The notes: a model not told the origin generated them from the letters alone. Counted from the stretch's first letter, positions 6,915 to 14,705 are shown. The stretch is 15,809 nt of DNA from an uncultured Flavobacteriaceae bacterium (GCA_913020685.1 CAJWAY010000023.1:1-15809); one strand, 5' to 3'. Made by a program: numbers and translations.

Positions 6915-9029
6915 TTACTTTTTATTCTGAGCTATAGGATAATTCTCTAGGTTGATGTTCAAATCTTCAAGAACACTTACTGCTTCTGAAACATAATAAT
7001 CACTTTCTAATGCTTCTATCCACCTATTTTTACGTTCTTTAACGGTATCGTCAACAGGTAAACCTGGGTCCTGTATCCATTCAAAAGTAAGGTCTGATTT
7101 GTAATCTTTGAGTACACTAAATTTATCTATGATTTTTTTATTTATGTCCTGTTCTATTACATAATCATCATAGTTGAGGGTGAAGACATAATTATCTTGC
7201 TGGGCTTCAATTCTTCTAGCCTGTTGTTCAATAACTTGGATGTAGGGGTCATCCTTTAATCTATTTTCACTCTGTTTCAAAGCATAATCAAAATTGGTAT
7301 GATTCCCCCATTGCTTATATCGAGCAGGTTCTATTTTGTCCCAAGACAAAGGGTTATCCTGGTCTTTTTCACCCACTTCAATGTAGGAATATTGATTTTT
7401 AAGTACAATATCACTTCGTACCCCCTCCAGCTGAGTAGATCCTCCATTAATGCGATAAAACTTGTCAGTTGTGACCTTTACAGCTCCCAAGTCGCCATGT
7501 GTTCCGCCGGATATTATCCGATTTAAATCAATTACATTTTGAACAGTTCCTTTACCAAAAGTTTGTTTACTTCCCAAAATGATAGCTCTTTTATAATCTT
7601 GCAGTGCTGCTGCTAAAATTTCTGATGCAGAAGCAGAAAATTGATTCACCATAACTACTAATGAACCATCCCAAACAATGGATGTGTCTTCGTCTGATAA
7701 AACATCTTTTGCTCCACCGGTAGTTTTCACTTGTACCACGGGGCCTTTATCTATAAAAAATCCAGTGATATCAACGACTGTTCTTAGCGAACCACCTCCA
7801 TTATTTCTCAAATCTAATATGATACCACTGATATTTCTTTTTTTTAGAGCTAATAATTCCCTTTTGACGTCACTAGCAGCATTTCTACCATTCTGATCTT
7901 TGAAATCAATATAGAATTTAGGCAACTGAATAAAGCCGTATTTTTTTTCATTTTTCTGAATAACACTTGATTTAGCATATGACTCTTCCAACTCAACCAC
8001 ACCCCTGTTAATAATGACTTCCTCAATAACACCACTCACTCGCTTAACAGTCAAATACACCTGGGTCCCCTTGGGACCTTTAATCAATTTGACTGCGTCA
8101 CTCAGACGCATAGGACCGATTTCTACGGCATCTTCATCTTTTTGGGCTACTTTAAGAATGACATCCCCTACCTCAAGCGCTTTGGCCTTCCATACTGGAC
8201 CTCCTACAATGACTTCTACAATTTCAACCACTTGATCTTTCTTCTGCAATCGTGCTCCAATACCCTCAAACTTTCCTGAAATATTTTGATCAAACTCCTC
8301 TTTTTTATCTGGTTCAAAATAATTACTATGAGGATCAAACTCAAGGGTGATTGAGTTTATATAAATTGAAAACCATTCATTTCGCTCTACTTCATCAAAA
8401 ATCTCAAAATAACTTTTAATATTTTCTTTTGTTTTTTTTCGGGCTTCTTGCTCTAGTACAATTTTTGACTTTATCTGATACGAACTGTCATTTTCTATTT
8501 CATAATCTTGCTGTTCTAATAAATCTGAGTAGTATTCAAGAGTAGAGAGTTTGAATCTTTTTCGCCATAATTCTTTAAGGCCATTTAAGGTTCTAGCATA
8601 GGGTAACTTCTCAAAGTTGAGATTAATCGAATCCTTTATACTAAAATCAAAAGGATCATTCAACAGCTCACTGTAAAATTCTTTTACTTGACCCATACGA
8701 GCAACTAACTTATCGTAAGTCATATTGAAAAAAGAAATATCAGCTTTTTTAATTTGATCATCAATTTCATACCTAAACCTTTTCAAATTATTGATATCAG
8801 ATTGAAGAAAAAAACGGTGCTGTCCGTCTATACCCTGAATAAAGTTGTCGAAAACGTGTTCTGAAAACGTATTATCAATATCTTTAGGATCATAGTGACC
8901 TCTTTGCATTACATAAGAAATCACTTCAATTAATAATTTATCTTTATCAGGGTTATCTCCTTCAAATGAGGAACTTCCGATTAGAATCATCGCAAATACA
9001 GCAACGACAAACAGTCCTGAAAGTCTCAT
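6915..9029 (-). CDS. prc: Tail-specific (C-terminal processing) S41 family protease
   Basis: This is a secreted or membrane-anchored periplasmic serine protease of the Prc/Tsp type, which degrades or trims envelope proteins from their C-termini. The 704 residues begin with a signal-like hydrophobic segment (about 5-21). A Prc-type N-terminal helical domain follows to about 230, then a PDZ domain (about 250-335, with GIGARLQ and PVWKAKALEVGDVILKV), the S41 catalytic core and a Prc-type C-terminal domain. The catalytic pair is recognisable as S467 in FSASASE and K493 in TFGKGTVQ. Length and architecture resemble E. coli Prc (682 residues) rather than short CtpA forms. The ATG at 9029 immediately precedes the signal segment. 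It is divergent from surE and probably cotranscribed with the downstream permease. Substrates cannot be told from sequence. Confidence 0.95.
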   Translation of the reverse strand: MRLSGLFVVAVFAMILIGSSSFEGDNPDKDKLLIEVISYVMQRGHYDPKDIDNTFSEHVFDNFIQGIDGQHRFFLQSDINNLKRFRYEIDDQIKKADISFFNMTYDKLVARMGQVKEFYSELLNDPFDFSIKDSINLNFEKLPYARTLNGLKELWRKRFKLSTLEYYSDLLEQQDYEIENDSSYQIKSKIVLEQEARKKTKENIKSYFEIFDEVERNEWFSIYINSITLEFDPHSNYFEPDKKEEFDQNISGKFEGIGARLQKKDQVVEIVEVIVGGPVWKAKALEVGDVILKVAQKDEDAVEIGPMRLSDAVKLIKGPKGTQVYLTVKRVSGVIEEVIINRGVVELEESYAKSSVIQKNEKKYGFIQLPKFYIDFKDQNGRNAASDVKRELLALKKRNISGIILDLRNNGGGSLRTVVDITGFFIDKGPVVQVKTTGGAKDVLSDEDTSIVWDGSLVVMVNQFSASASEILAAALQDYKRAIILGSKQTFGKGTVQNVIDLNRIISGGTHGDLGAVKVTTDKFYRINGGSTQLEGVRSDIVLKNQYSYIEVGEKDQDNPLSWDKIEPARYKQWGNHTNFDYALKQSENRLKDDPYIQVIEQQARRIEAQQDNYVFTLNYDDYVIEQDINKKIIDKFSVLKDYKSDLTFEWIQDPGLPVDDTVKERKNRWIEALESDYYVSEAVSVLEDLNINLENYPIAQNKK

Positions 9030-9047
9030 AATATTTTTATTAGTTGG

Positions 9048-9055
9048 TAAATTTA
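9048..9055 (-). promoter_or_regulatory. Candidate -7 promoter box for the prc gene (TAAATTTA)
   Basis: TAAATTTA fits TAnnTTT(G/A) and, being a perfect palindrome, reads the same on both strands. It lies 18 bases upstream of the protease ATG. I see no -33 TTG at the normal spacing, so the assignment rests on the box and its distance only. Confidence 0.3.
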
Positions 9056-9136
9056 ACCAAAAAACAACCCCTTATTAAGCCTAAACTCAAAAACTTTTTT
9101 GTTGATACTAAATTCATAATGAGGAATTAATATTTT

Positions 9137-9144
9137 TAAATTTA
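9137..9144 (+). promoter_or_regulatory. Candidate -7 promoter box for surE (TAAATTTA)
   Basis: This is a second copy of the palindrome TAAATTTA in the same divergent gap, 17 bases before the surE ATG. It mirrors the copy in front of the protease gene. An overlapping TATTTTTA (9131-9138) is an alternative box. No convincing -33 element is visible. Confidence 0.3.
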
Positions 9145-9161
9145 CTGTGAATAATTAATTC

Positions 9162-9935
9162 ATGAAAAATAAACCTCTAATACTAGTAACTAACGACGAT
9201 GGGATCACAGCGCCCGGAATAAGAAAATTAATTGAAGTGATGAGTGAGATTGGTGAGGTAGTTGTTGTTGCTCCAGACAGCCCACAATCAGCAATGGGAC
9301 ATGCAATAACAATTAACTCTACACTTCACTGCACCAAAATAGATGTCAAAGAAGGTAATCATGTTGAATACAGTTGTTCCGGAACTCCAGCTGACTGCAT
9401 AAAACTAGCAGTAAATGAAATTTTAGAACGTAAGCCCGACCTTTGCGTTTCAGGAATTAATCACGGATCCAATTCTTCCATTAATGTTATTTACTCAGGG
9501 ACAATGAGCGCAGCCGTTGAGGCAGGTATTGAGGGGATACAAGCAATAGGTTTTTCTTTATTAGATTATAGATGGAGTGCTAATTTTGACGCTGTAAGAA
9601 ACTACGTTAAAAAAATTACCCTCAGTGCTTTGCAAAACAAAATTCCATCTAATGTGGTTTTGAATGTCAACTTTCCAAAACTCTCTGAGGATAAAATTAA
9701 AGGTGTCAAAATTTGTCGGCAAGCCAAGGCCTGTTGGGTAGAGGAGTTCGACAAAAGAACCAATCCAATGGGGCTTGATTATTACTGGTTGACTGGCAAA
9801 TTCGTAAATGAGGACAAAGGTGAAGACACTGACGAATGGGCTTTAAGTCAAGGCTACATTTCTATAGTTCCTATCAAGTTTGACCTTACAGCACATCATG
9901 CTATTCAACGACTAAACTCTTGGAATTTTGATTAA
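9162..9935 (+). CDS. surE: 5'/3'-nucleotidase SurE
   Basis: SurE is a metal-dependent phosphatase that removes phosphate from nucleoside 5'- and 3'-monophosphates, and in some species acts on short polyphosphate. The 257-residue protein opens with the family signature LVTNDDGITAPGI. The expected metal ligands are in place: D12, D13, S43 (in APDSPQSAMGH) and N100 (in VSGINHGSN). The conserved YSGTMSAAVE stretch follows at 111-120. The ATG at 9162 gives the standard N-terminus. It heads a plus-strand run surE - small membrane protein - lpxB: the next frame begins inside its last codons, overlapping by 8 bases. It is divergent from the prc-type protease gene. Confidence 0.95.
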   Translation: MKNKPLILVTNDDGITAPGIRKLIEVMSEIGEVVVVAPDSPQSAMGHAITINSTLHCTKIDVKEGNHVEYSCSGTPADCIKLAVNEILERKPDLCVSGINHGSNSSINVIYSGTMSAAVEAGIEGIQAIGFSLLDYRWSANFDAVRNYVKKITLSALQNKIPSNVVLNVNFPKLSEDKIKGVKICRQAKACWVEEFDKRTNPMGLDYYWLTGKFVNEDKGEDTDEWALSQGYISIVPIKFDLTAHHAIQRLNSWNFD

Positions 9936-10209
9936 TAAAGAATTTTTTCAGGGCTTAATTGCTAGTTTTTTTGCTAGTTTGAGTGTAATGATTTTTTTAT
10001 TATTATATTTTTCGGAGGCACCAATTGAAGAAGGAATTTCTTATTTTTTTAAAAAAAAAAAATTAGGTGGTCTCATAAGTGTTAGCGCACTAATAAATCT
10101 ACCGTTGTTCTTTTTGGGAATGCACAAGAGAAAAACAAATTTTGCTAAAGGAGTCATGACCACCTCTATACTAATCGTGGTAATTATTGCAATTCTTAAA
10201 ATATTTTAA
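9928..10209 (+). CDS. Small membrane protein of unknown function between surE and lpxB
   Basis: I do not recognise a named family. The 93 residues form three likely membrane helices (about 9-28, 47-65 and 76-92). A short polar segment after the first helix ends in FFKKKK (40-45), and a basic HKRK loop lies after the second helix. The best start is TTG at 9928, overlapping the end of surE by 8 bases. The only upstream in-frame alternative is ATT, and the first internal ATG would remove most of helix 1. The stop is one base before the proposed TTG start of lpxB, so it is probably coupled to both neighbours. A T7A12 tract at 10044-10062 lies in the coding sequence; loss of one A would place TAG directly after it. 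From my knowledge of Flavobacteriia, a short membrane ORF often occurs in this position, which supports a real gene. Confidence 0.75.
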   Translation: MINKEFFQGLIASFFASLSVMIFLLLYFSEAPIEEGISYFFKKKKLGGLISVSALINLPLFFLGMHKRKTNFAKGVMTTSILIVVIIAILKIF

Positions 10210-10210
10210 A

Positions 10211-11320
10211 TTGAAATATTACATTATCGCAGGCGAAGCATCTGGTGATCTTCATGGATCAAAATTGATAGAAGCTTTGAGAGAAAAAGACAGTAAAGCT
10301 AAGATTCGTTTTTGGGGAGGTAATTTGATGCAACAGGCAGGTGGGGTATTGGTAAAGCATTACAAAATGCTTGCTTTTATGGGTTTTTGGGAGGTTTTCG
10401 TCAATCTTGGTACTATTTTTAAAAACATCAAATTATGTAAGGAAGACATAACCGGCTTTAAACCCGATGTCATAATTTATATTGACTATCCTGGATTTAA
10501 TCTCAGAATCGCAAAATGGGCCAAGCAACAAGGCTTTAAAAATCATTTTTACATCAGTCCTCAGGTTTGGGCTTGGAAAGAAAAAAGGGTATATCAAATG
10601 AAAAAAGATTTGGATGCCCTCTATGTTATTCTTCCTTTCGAAAAAGAATTTTTTGAAAACAAACATAAATTTAAAGTTGAATTTGTTGGACACCCCATTA
10701 TGGATACCCTCATTAAAAATAAAAAAACAACTACTTTTCTCAAAGAAAATCAATTGTCTGAAAAGAAAAACATCATCGCATTATTACCGGGTAGCAGAAA
10801 GCAAGAAATCAAAAAAATGCTCCCCATTTTTTTAAAGTTAGTACCTCTTTATCCTCAATTTGAATTTGTTCTTGCCGGTGCTCCTGGAATAGATCCAGAA
10901 TGGTATCAGAAATTCTTTAATGTTGAAAAGGTCAAAGTCATTCAAAACAAAACTTACGACCTCCTCTTGCATGCTAGAGCAGCTATTGTTTCTAGCGGAA
11001 CGGCTACATTAGAAACTGGACTGCTCAATGTCCCACAAGTAGTCTGTTACCGAAGTAGCTTTTTGTCATATCTGATTGGTAAATGGCTTGTAAAGTTGAA
11101 ATACATCTCTCTGGTCAATCTGATTCTGGATCGTGAGGCAGTTAAAGAACTTATTCAAAGAGATTTCAATATTAAGAAAGTCGCACAACAACTTGAGTAT
11201 GTTCTTTCAGACACAGGCAAAAATAAACTCAAAGAGGATTACGAAGAACTCCGAACTATTCTTGGTAAAGAAGGGGCCAGTAAAAAAACAGCAAAGCTAA
11301 TTATTGAGTCACTAAAATAG
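10211..11320 (+). CDS. lpxB: Lipid-A-disaccharide synthase LpxB
   Basis: LpxB (glycosyltransferase family 19) joins lipid X and UDP-2,3-diacylglucosamine into the lipid A disaccharide at the inner face of the inner membrane. I place the start at TTG 10211, giving 369 residues that begin KYYIIAGEASGDLHGS from residue 2, as in relatives. An in-frame TTG at 10187 would add eight residues but would lie within the preceding gene. Family landmarks include GEASGD (8-13), YIDYPGFNLR (about 90-99), SPQVWAWK (116-123), GHPIMD (160-165), LPGSRKQEI (192-200) and SSGTATLETG (261-270). It implies a Gram-negative outer membrane with lipid A. The proposed start is one base after the stop of the small membrane protein gene, suggesting coupled translation. 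The gene ends 37 bases from the convergent thioredoxin-like gene. Confidence 0.95.
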   Translation: MKYYIIAGEASGDLHGSKLIEALREKDSKAKIRFWGGNLMQQAGGVLVKHYKMLAFMGFWEVFVNLGTIFKNIKLCKEDITGFKPDVIIYIDYPGFNLRIAKWAKQQGFKNHFYISPQVWAWKEKRVYQMKKDLDALYVILPFEKEFFENKHKFKVEFVGHPIMDTLIKNKKTTTFLKENQLSEKKNIIALLPGSRKQEIKKMLPIFLKLVPLYPQFEFVLAGAPGIDPEWYQKFFNVEKVKVIQNKTYDLLLHARAAIVSSGTATLETGLLNVPQVVCYRSSFLSYLIGKWLVKLKYISLVNLILDREAVKELIQRDFNIKKVAQQLEYVLSDTGKNKLKEDYEELRTILGKEGASKKTAKLIIESLK

Positions 11321-11357
11321 TTTTTTCAATAAATTTTGGGGGTGAAAGCATAACCTA

Positions 11358-11900
11358 TCAACCTCTGAATCTGGGTATAAAATTTTTACGATAATTTTCA
11401 AAATCCTCAGGCTTTTTAAAAATCATATAATCCCCTTGCTTAATCATCTTAAGATAAAGTTCTATCTGTTGTGGATTTTGATAACCTACCAATGGAGTAA
11501 TCAAATCCCCAGTCTCACTTATAAAAACAACAGTTGGATATCCTTTAACACCCAAAAATTCGGTAAACTGGTGGGTTGAGTTTCTACCATTTCGATCGGG
11601 ATCATAATCAGGATTGGTAAAAGTATTCCCATAGTAATTAATCGTTTCTAGACCCTCTGCGTTAAACTTTACAGCATAATAATATTTAGAAATATAGATT
11701 GCTACATCACGGTTTTGAAAAGTTTTTTTATCCATCAATTTACAAGGTCCACACCAATTAGTATAAACATCGACAATTATTTTTTTTGGGTTTTCTCTCT
11801 GAGCTTCAAGAGCTTCTCCAAGAGTCATCCACTTAATTGATTGGGCTTGGATCCAAAGACCACTAAGGCAAAACACAAGAAATACATATCTCATATTCAT
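11358..11900 (-). CDS. Secreted thioredoxin-fold protein
   Basis: The protein carries a redox-active WCGPC motif at residues 49-53 (numbered from the ATG at 11900) and the cis-proline loop as GYPTVVF (P122), so it has a complete thioredoxin fold. An N-terminal hydrophobic stretch ending near residue 20 (IQAQS) looks like a Sec signal, so it probably acts in the periplasm on disulfides or as a reductant. An extended loop at about 90-110, rich in Asn and Asp, separates the halves of the fold. Of several possible starts I prefer ATG 11900 (180 residues); ATG 11894 also works, and the TTG at 11909 would overlap the transporter stop codon. It lies 5 bases downstream of the peptide transporter gene and is probably cotranscribed. 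The partner protein is unknown. Confidence 0.88.
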   Translation of the reverse strand: MNMRYVFLVFCLSGLWIQAQSIKWMTLGEALEAQRENPKKIIVDVYTNWCGPCKLMDKKTFQNRDVAIYISKYYYAVKFNAEGLETINYYGNTFTNPDYDPDRNGRNSTHQFTEFLGVKGYPTVVFISETGDLITPLVGYQNPQQIELYLKMIKQGDYMIFKKPEDFENYRKNFIPRFRG

Positions 11901-11905
11901 AATAA

Positions 11906-13261
11906 TCAAATAGATTTTTCACTTAAATCCTCTGCCCCATGAGATAGGCGATTTAGGGGTTTCAGAATAGCAATAACTAATAGGCCAAATAATGTACAAA
12001 AAACAAAAATTCCTGTAAAAGTCGCCTTTTCTCCTGAATCTCCTGCATTCTCACCTATATTGGCTGCCAGCTTATTTCCTAACCCTGAGGCAGCAAAATA
12101 AAAGCCCATCATCAAGGCAGCGTATTTTTCTGGGGCCAACTTGGTAATGTAGGATAAAGAAACAGGCGAGGCACATAATTCTCCAACAGTATGAAATAAA
12201 TATGCCATTACCAACCAATGCATAGATGAATATCCAAGAAGTTCGTATTCTGAAGCAGCAAAGCGCATAAATAAAAAACCAAATCCCATAATGATAATAC
12301 CTATAGCTATTTTAAAAATTGCAGAAGCCTCCTTGCCTTTTGATTTGACTCTCATCCAGATACCACCAACCACTACAGCAAGAGTAATAATAAAAAAGGC
12401 ATTTAATGACTGAAACCAAGAGGCTGGGATTTCAAAACCCAGAAGTATCCGGTCTGTTTTTTGTTTTGCATACAAATTCATCAATCCACCAGCCTGTTCA
12501 AAAGCCCCCCAAAAAATGATAATCATTAAAAATGAGATCAACAGTACCTTAACCCTATCCTTTTCCACTTGGGATAATTTTTTTTTGCGTAATTCCTTTT
12601 TTTTCTCAACTGAGATTTTTTTTAATTCCCCAACACCAACAAGATATTTTTGACCAAAATAATAAGTTATTTGTCCTAAAGCCATACCAATGGCTGCGAG
12701 ACCAAAACCATAATGCCAATTGTAGGTTTCACCAACCCAACCACAAAAGAGTGGAGCCAAAAATGCGCCCAAATTTATTCCCATGTAAAAAATGTAAAAT
12801 CCAAGATCTCTTCTTTCATCTCCTGGAGGGTAGAGCCCACCTACCATACTGGAAATATTAGGTTTAAGTCCTCCTACCCCCAAAATAATAAAAACACAAC
12901 CAATATAAAAACTGAACTCACTATCAAACGCTAAAATTCCGTGCCCTATGCAAAGTAAAAGCCCACCCAGCATGACCATCTTCTTCTGCCCTAGTAAATT
13001 ATCTGCGATCCATCCACCAGGTATGGCAGCAATGTAAACCAACATGGTATACCAACCATAAAGCCACAAAGCCTTCTCATTTGACCATCCAAAACCTGGG
13101 TTTTGACTTGTGGTCTCTGCTACCAAAAAAATAGTAAATAGGGCACGCATTCCATAATAGGAAAAGCGTTCCCAAAGTTCTGTAAAAAACAAAACAAATA
13201 GTCCCATGGGATGACCCAAAAAGTCTCTCTCTCTGAACTCGTTTTGAAATGACTCTAACAT
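11906..13261 (-). CDS. Proton-dependent oligopeptide transporter, POT/PTR2 family
   Basis: This is an inner-membrane, proton-coupled di/tripeptide importer of the major facilitator superfamily. The 451 residues give about 12 membrane helices, somewhat compact for the family. The POT proton-coupling motif ExxER is present in helix 1 (E28, E31, R32 in FTELWERFSYYG). The PTR2 signature FYMGINLGA is at 158-166. The helix 7 segment WGAFEQAGG (about 251-259) and helix 10 GELCASPVSLSYITKLAP (about 360-377) are also typical. A basic, Lys-rich cytoplasmic linker lies at about 214-236. ATG 13261 places the conserved FLGHPMGLFVLF segment at the normal distance. A full-match -7 box lies 22 bases upstream, and a thioredoxin-fold gene follows. 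Substrate specificity within small peptides is not determinable here. Confidence 0.94.
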   Translation of the reverse strand: MLESFQNEFRERDFLGHPMGLFVLFFTELWERFSYYGMRALFTIFLVAETTSQNPGFGWSNEKALWLYGWYTMLVYIAAIPGGWIADNLLGQKKMVMLGGLLLCIGHGILAFDSEFSFYIGCVFIILGVGGLKPNISSMVGGLYPPGDERRDLGFYIFYMGINLGAFLAPLFCGWVGETYNWHYGFGLAAIGMALGQITYYFGQKYLVGVGELKKISVEKKKELRKKKLSQVEKDRVKVLLISFLMIIIFWGAFEQAGGLMNLYAKQKTDRILLGFEIPASWFQSLNAFFIITLAVVVGGIWMRVKSKGKEASAIFKIAIGIIIMGFGFLFMRFAASEYELLGYSSMHWLVMAYLFHTVGELCASPVSLSYITKLAPEKYAALMMGFYFAASGLGNKLAANIGENAGDSGEKATFTGIFVFCTLFGLLVIAILKPLNRLSHGAEDLSEKSI

Positions 13262-13283
13262 AGAACTTTATAATTTTTTGTTT

Positions 13284-13291
13284 CAAAGTTA
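13284..13291 (-). promoter_or_regulatory. Candidate -7 promoter box for the peptide transporter (TAACTTTG)
   Basis: Read on the minus strand this is TAACTTTG, an exact match to the Bacteroidota -7 consensus TAnnTTTG, ending 22 bases before the transporter ATG. The region about 19 bases further upstream has no TTG. This is the best promoter candidate in the window. Confidence 0.45.
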
Positions 13292-13357
13292 CTTATTTTA
13301 TACCATAACGTGGTTTAAGTAGATATTATACCAGCAATGTTAAAATATAGAATAATG

Positions 13358-13365
13358 TATCTTTA
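13358..13365 (+). promoter_or_regulatory. Candidate -7 promoter box for HMG-CoA reductase (TATCTTTA)
   Basis: TATCTTTA matches TAnnTTTG except for the final base and ends 21 bases before the ATG at 13387, the same distance range as the other candidate boxes in this window. A clear -33 element is missing. Confidence 0.3.
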
Positions 13366-13386
13366 CATCTTCCAGAAAAGATAGGT

Positions 13387-14700
13387 ATGTCTAAGAAAAT
13401 AGAAGGGTTTTCAAAATTGTCCAAAATAGAAAAAATAAATTGGATAACCCAAATGCATTTTGAAGATGTCCAAAAAGCAAAAGAGATCATTTCAACCTAT
13501 AACCACAGTAATGAGATGGTTCAAAAAATTCACGATGAGTTCATTGAAAATTCTATTGCCAACTTCTATTTCCCCATGGGCGTAGCCCCCAATTTTTTAA
13601 TCAATGGGAAGCAATACACAATTCCCATGGCCATAGAGGAAAGTTCTGTAGTAGCTGCTGCAAGTATGTCTGCAAAGTTTTGGGCCTCCAGAGGTGGGTT
13701 CAAAGCTCAAATTCTGGGAACAAAAAAAATAGGGCAAGTTCACTTTTTATTTAAGGGAAAAACAGAACTGTTAAAGTCTTTTTTCAAAGAGAAAAAACAA
13801 ATACTCATCGACAGTACCTCCTCACTTACGGCCAACATGCGACAAAGGGGTGGAGGAATTTTTAACATAGAACTGAATGATAAATCGGATTTAATAGAAG
13901 ATTACTATCAGCTGCACCTCACTTTTGAGACAATTGACTCTATGGGTGCAAATTTTATTAATTCATGCCTTGAAAAAATCGCCACGACACTTCAAACTCA
14001 GGCGGAAGAGCACAAACCGTTTTTGAATGAGCGGCTTTCTATTGAGGTCATCATGAGTATTCTTTCAAATTATGTCCCAGAATGCCTAGTTCAGGCTGAG
14101 GTGCGATGCCATGTAAACAAATTAGAGGTTACGGACGAAATGTCAGGAATTCAGTTTGCTAAAAAATTTATTCAAGCTTTAGAAATTGCGCAAAAAGAAC
14201 CTTACCGTGCTGTTACCCACAACAAAGGAATCATGAACGGAATTGATGCAGTGGTAATAGCTACTGGAAACGACTTTAGAGCAGTAGAAGCAGGTATTCA
14301 CGCCTATGCTGCAAGGAAGGGAGTATATTCGAGCCTAAGCCATGCTTTTTTGGAGAGAGATGAATTTGTTTTCCAACTCAAATTACCACTTTCACTGGGG
14401 ACTGTAGGAGGGCTTACCCAATTGCACCCCATGGTGAAATGGTCTATGGAATTGTTGGGTAATCCCAATGCCAAAAATCTAATGGAAATTGTCGCAGTAG
14501 CGGGTTTGGCTCAAAATTTTGCAGCTTTAAGATCGCTGATCACCTCGGGAATCCAAAAAGGGCACATGAAAATGCATTTGCTCAACATTCTTAATCAACA
14601 GGATGCAACAGTCGATCAGAAGAAAAAAGCCATGCAATTTTTTAATGGCCGTACGGTTACTTACAGTGCAGTAAGTGATTTTTTAAAATCCAAAATTTGA
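13387..14700 (+). CDS. mvaA: Hydroxymethylglutaryl-CoA reductase, class II
   Basis: The enzyme interconverts HMG-CoA and mevalonate with a nicotinamide cofactor. The 437 residues match the bacterial class II type (model: Pseudomonas mevalonii). Visible features are the ENSIANFYFPMGVAPNF segment (54-70) and the catalytic glutamate region IEESSVVAAAS (83-93). The dinucleotide-binding DSMGAN is at 184-189, and the NKGIMNGIDAVVIATGND block at 279-296 supplies K280, N284 and D296, equivalent to K267, N271 and D283. The late histidine is H393 in QKGHMKMH. Databases often call this class 'degradative', but in Flavobacteriia it is thought to serve isoprenoid synthesis; that direction is inference here. 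The start is ATG 13387. The next gene, a GHMP kinase, begins 5 bases after the stop. Confidence 0.95.
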   Translation: MSKKIEGFSKLSKIEKINWITQMHFEDVQKAKEIISTYNHSNEMVQKIHDEFIENSIANFYFPMGVAPNFLINGKQYTIPMAIEESSVVAAASMSAKFWASRGGFKAQILGTKKIGQVHFLFKGKTELLKSFFKEKKQILIDSTSSLTANMRQRGGGIFNIELNDKSDLIEDYYQLHLTFETIDSMGANFINSCLEKIATTLQTQAEEHKPFLNERLSIEVIMSILSNYVPECLVQAEVRCHVNKLEVTDEMSGIQFAKKFIQALEIAQKEPYRAVTHNKGIMNGIDAVVIATGNDFRAVEAGIHAYAARKGVYSSLSHAFLERDEFVFQLKLPLSLGTVGGLTQLHPMVKWSMELLGNPNAKNLMEIVAVAGLAQNFAALRSLITSGIQKGHMKMHLLNILNQQDATVDQKKKAMQFFNGRTVTYSAVSDFLKSKI

Positions 14701-14705
14701 TCCCA

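Noticed and set aside
10187..10210. Longer lpxB start at TTG 10187 adding MQFLKYFK
   Set aside because: The extra residues lie within the preceding gene and precede the conserved KYYIIAGEASGD start seen in relatives. TTG 10211 fits better.
11301..11332. Imperfect inverted repeat TTATTGA / TCAATAA at the end of lpxB followed by AT-rich DNA, as a possible terminator
   Set aside because: The stem is only seven A/T-dominated pairs with a long loop, and no T run follows the second arm. It is too weak to call.
13262..13386. Possible small RNA or riboswitch in the divergent gap between the transporter and HMG-CoA reductase genes
   Set aside because: The 125 bases are AT-rich, with no convincing stem set and no known aptamer pattern by eye. 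Only promoter-like boxes were retained.
14697..14705. Longer GHMP kinase start at TTG 14697
   Set aside because: It adds only three residues and overlaps the reductase stop, while an ATG at 14706 sits at the right distance from motif 1.
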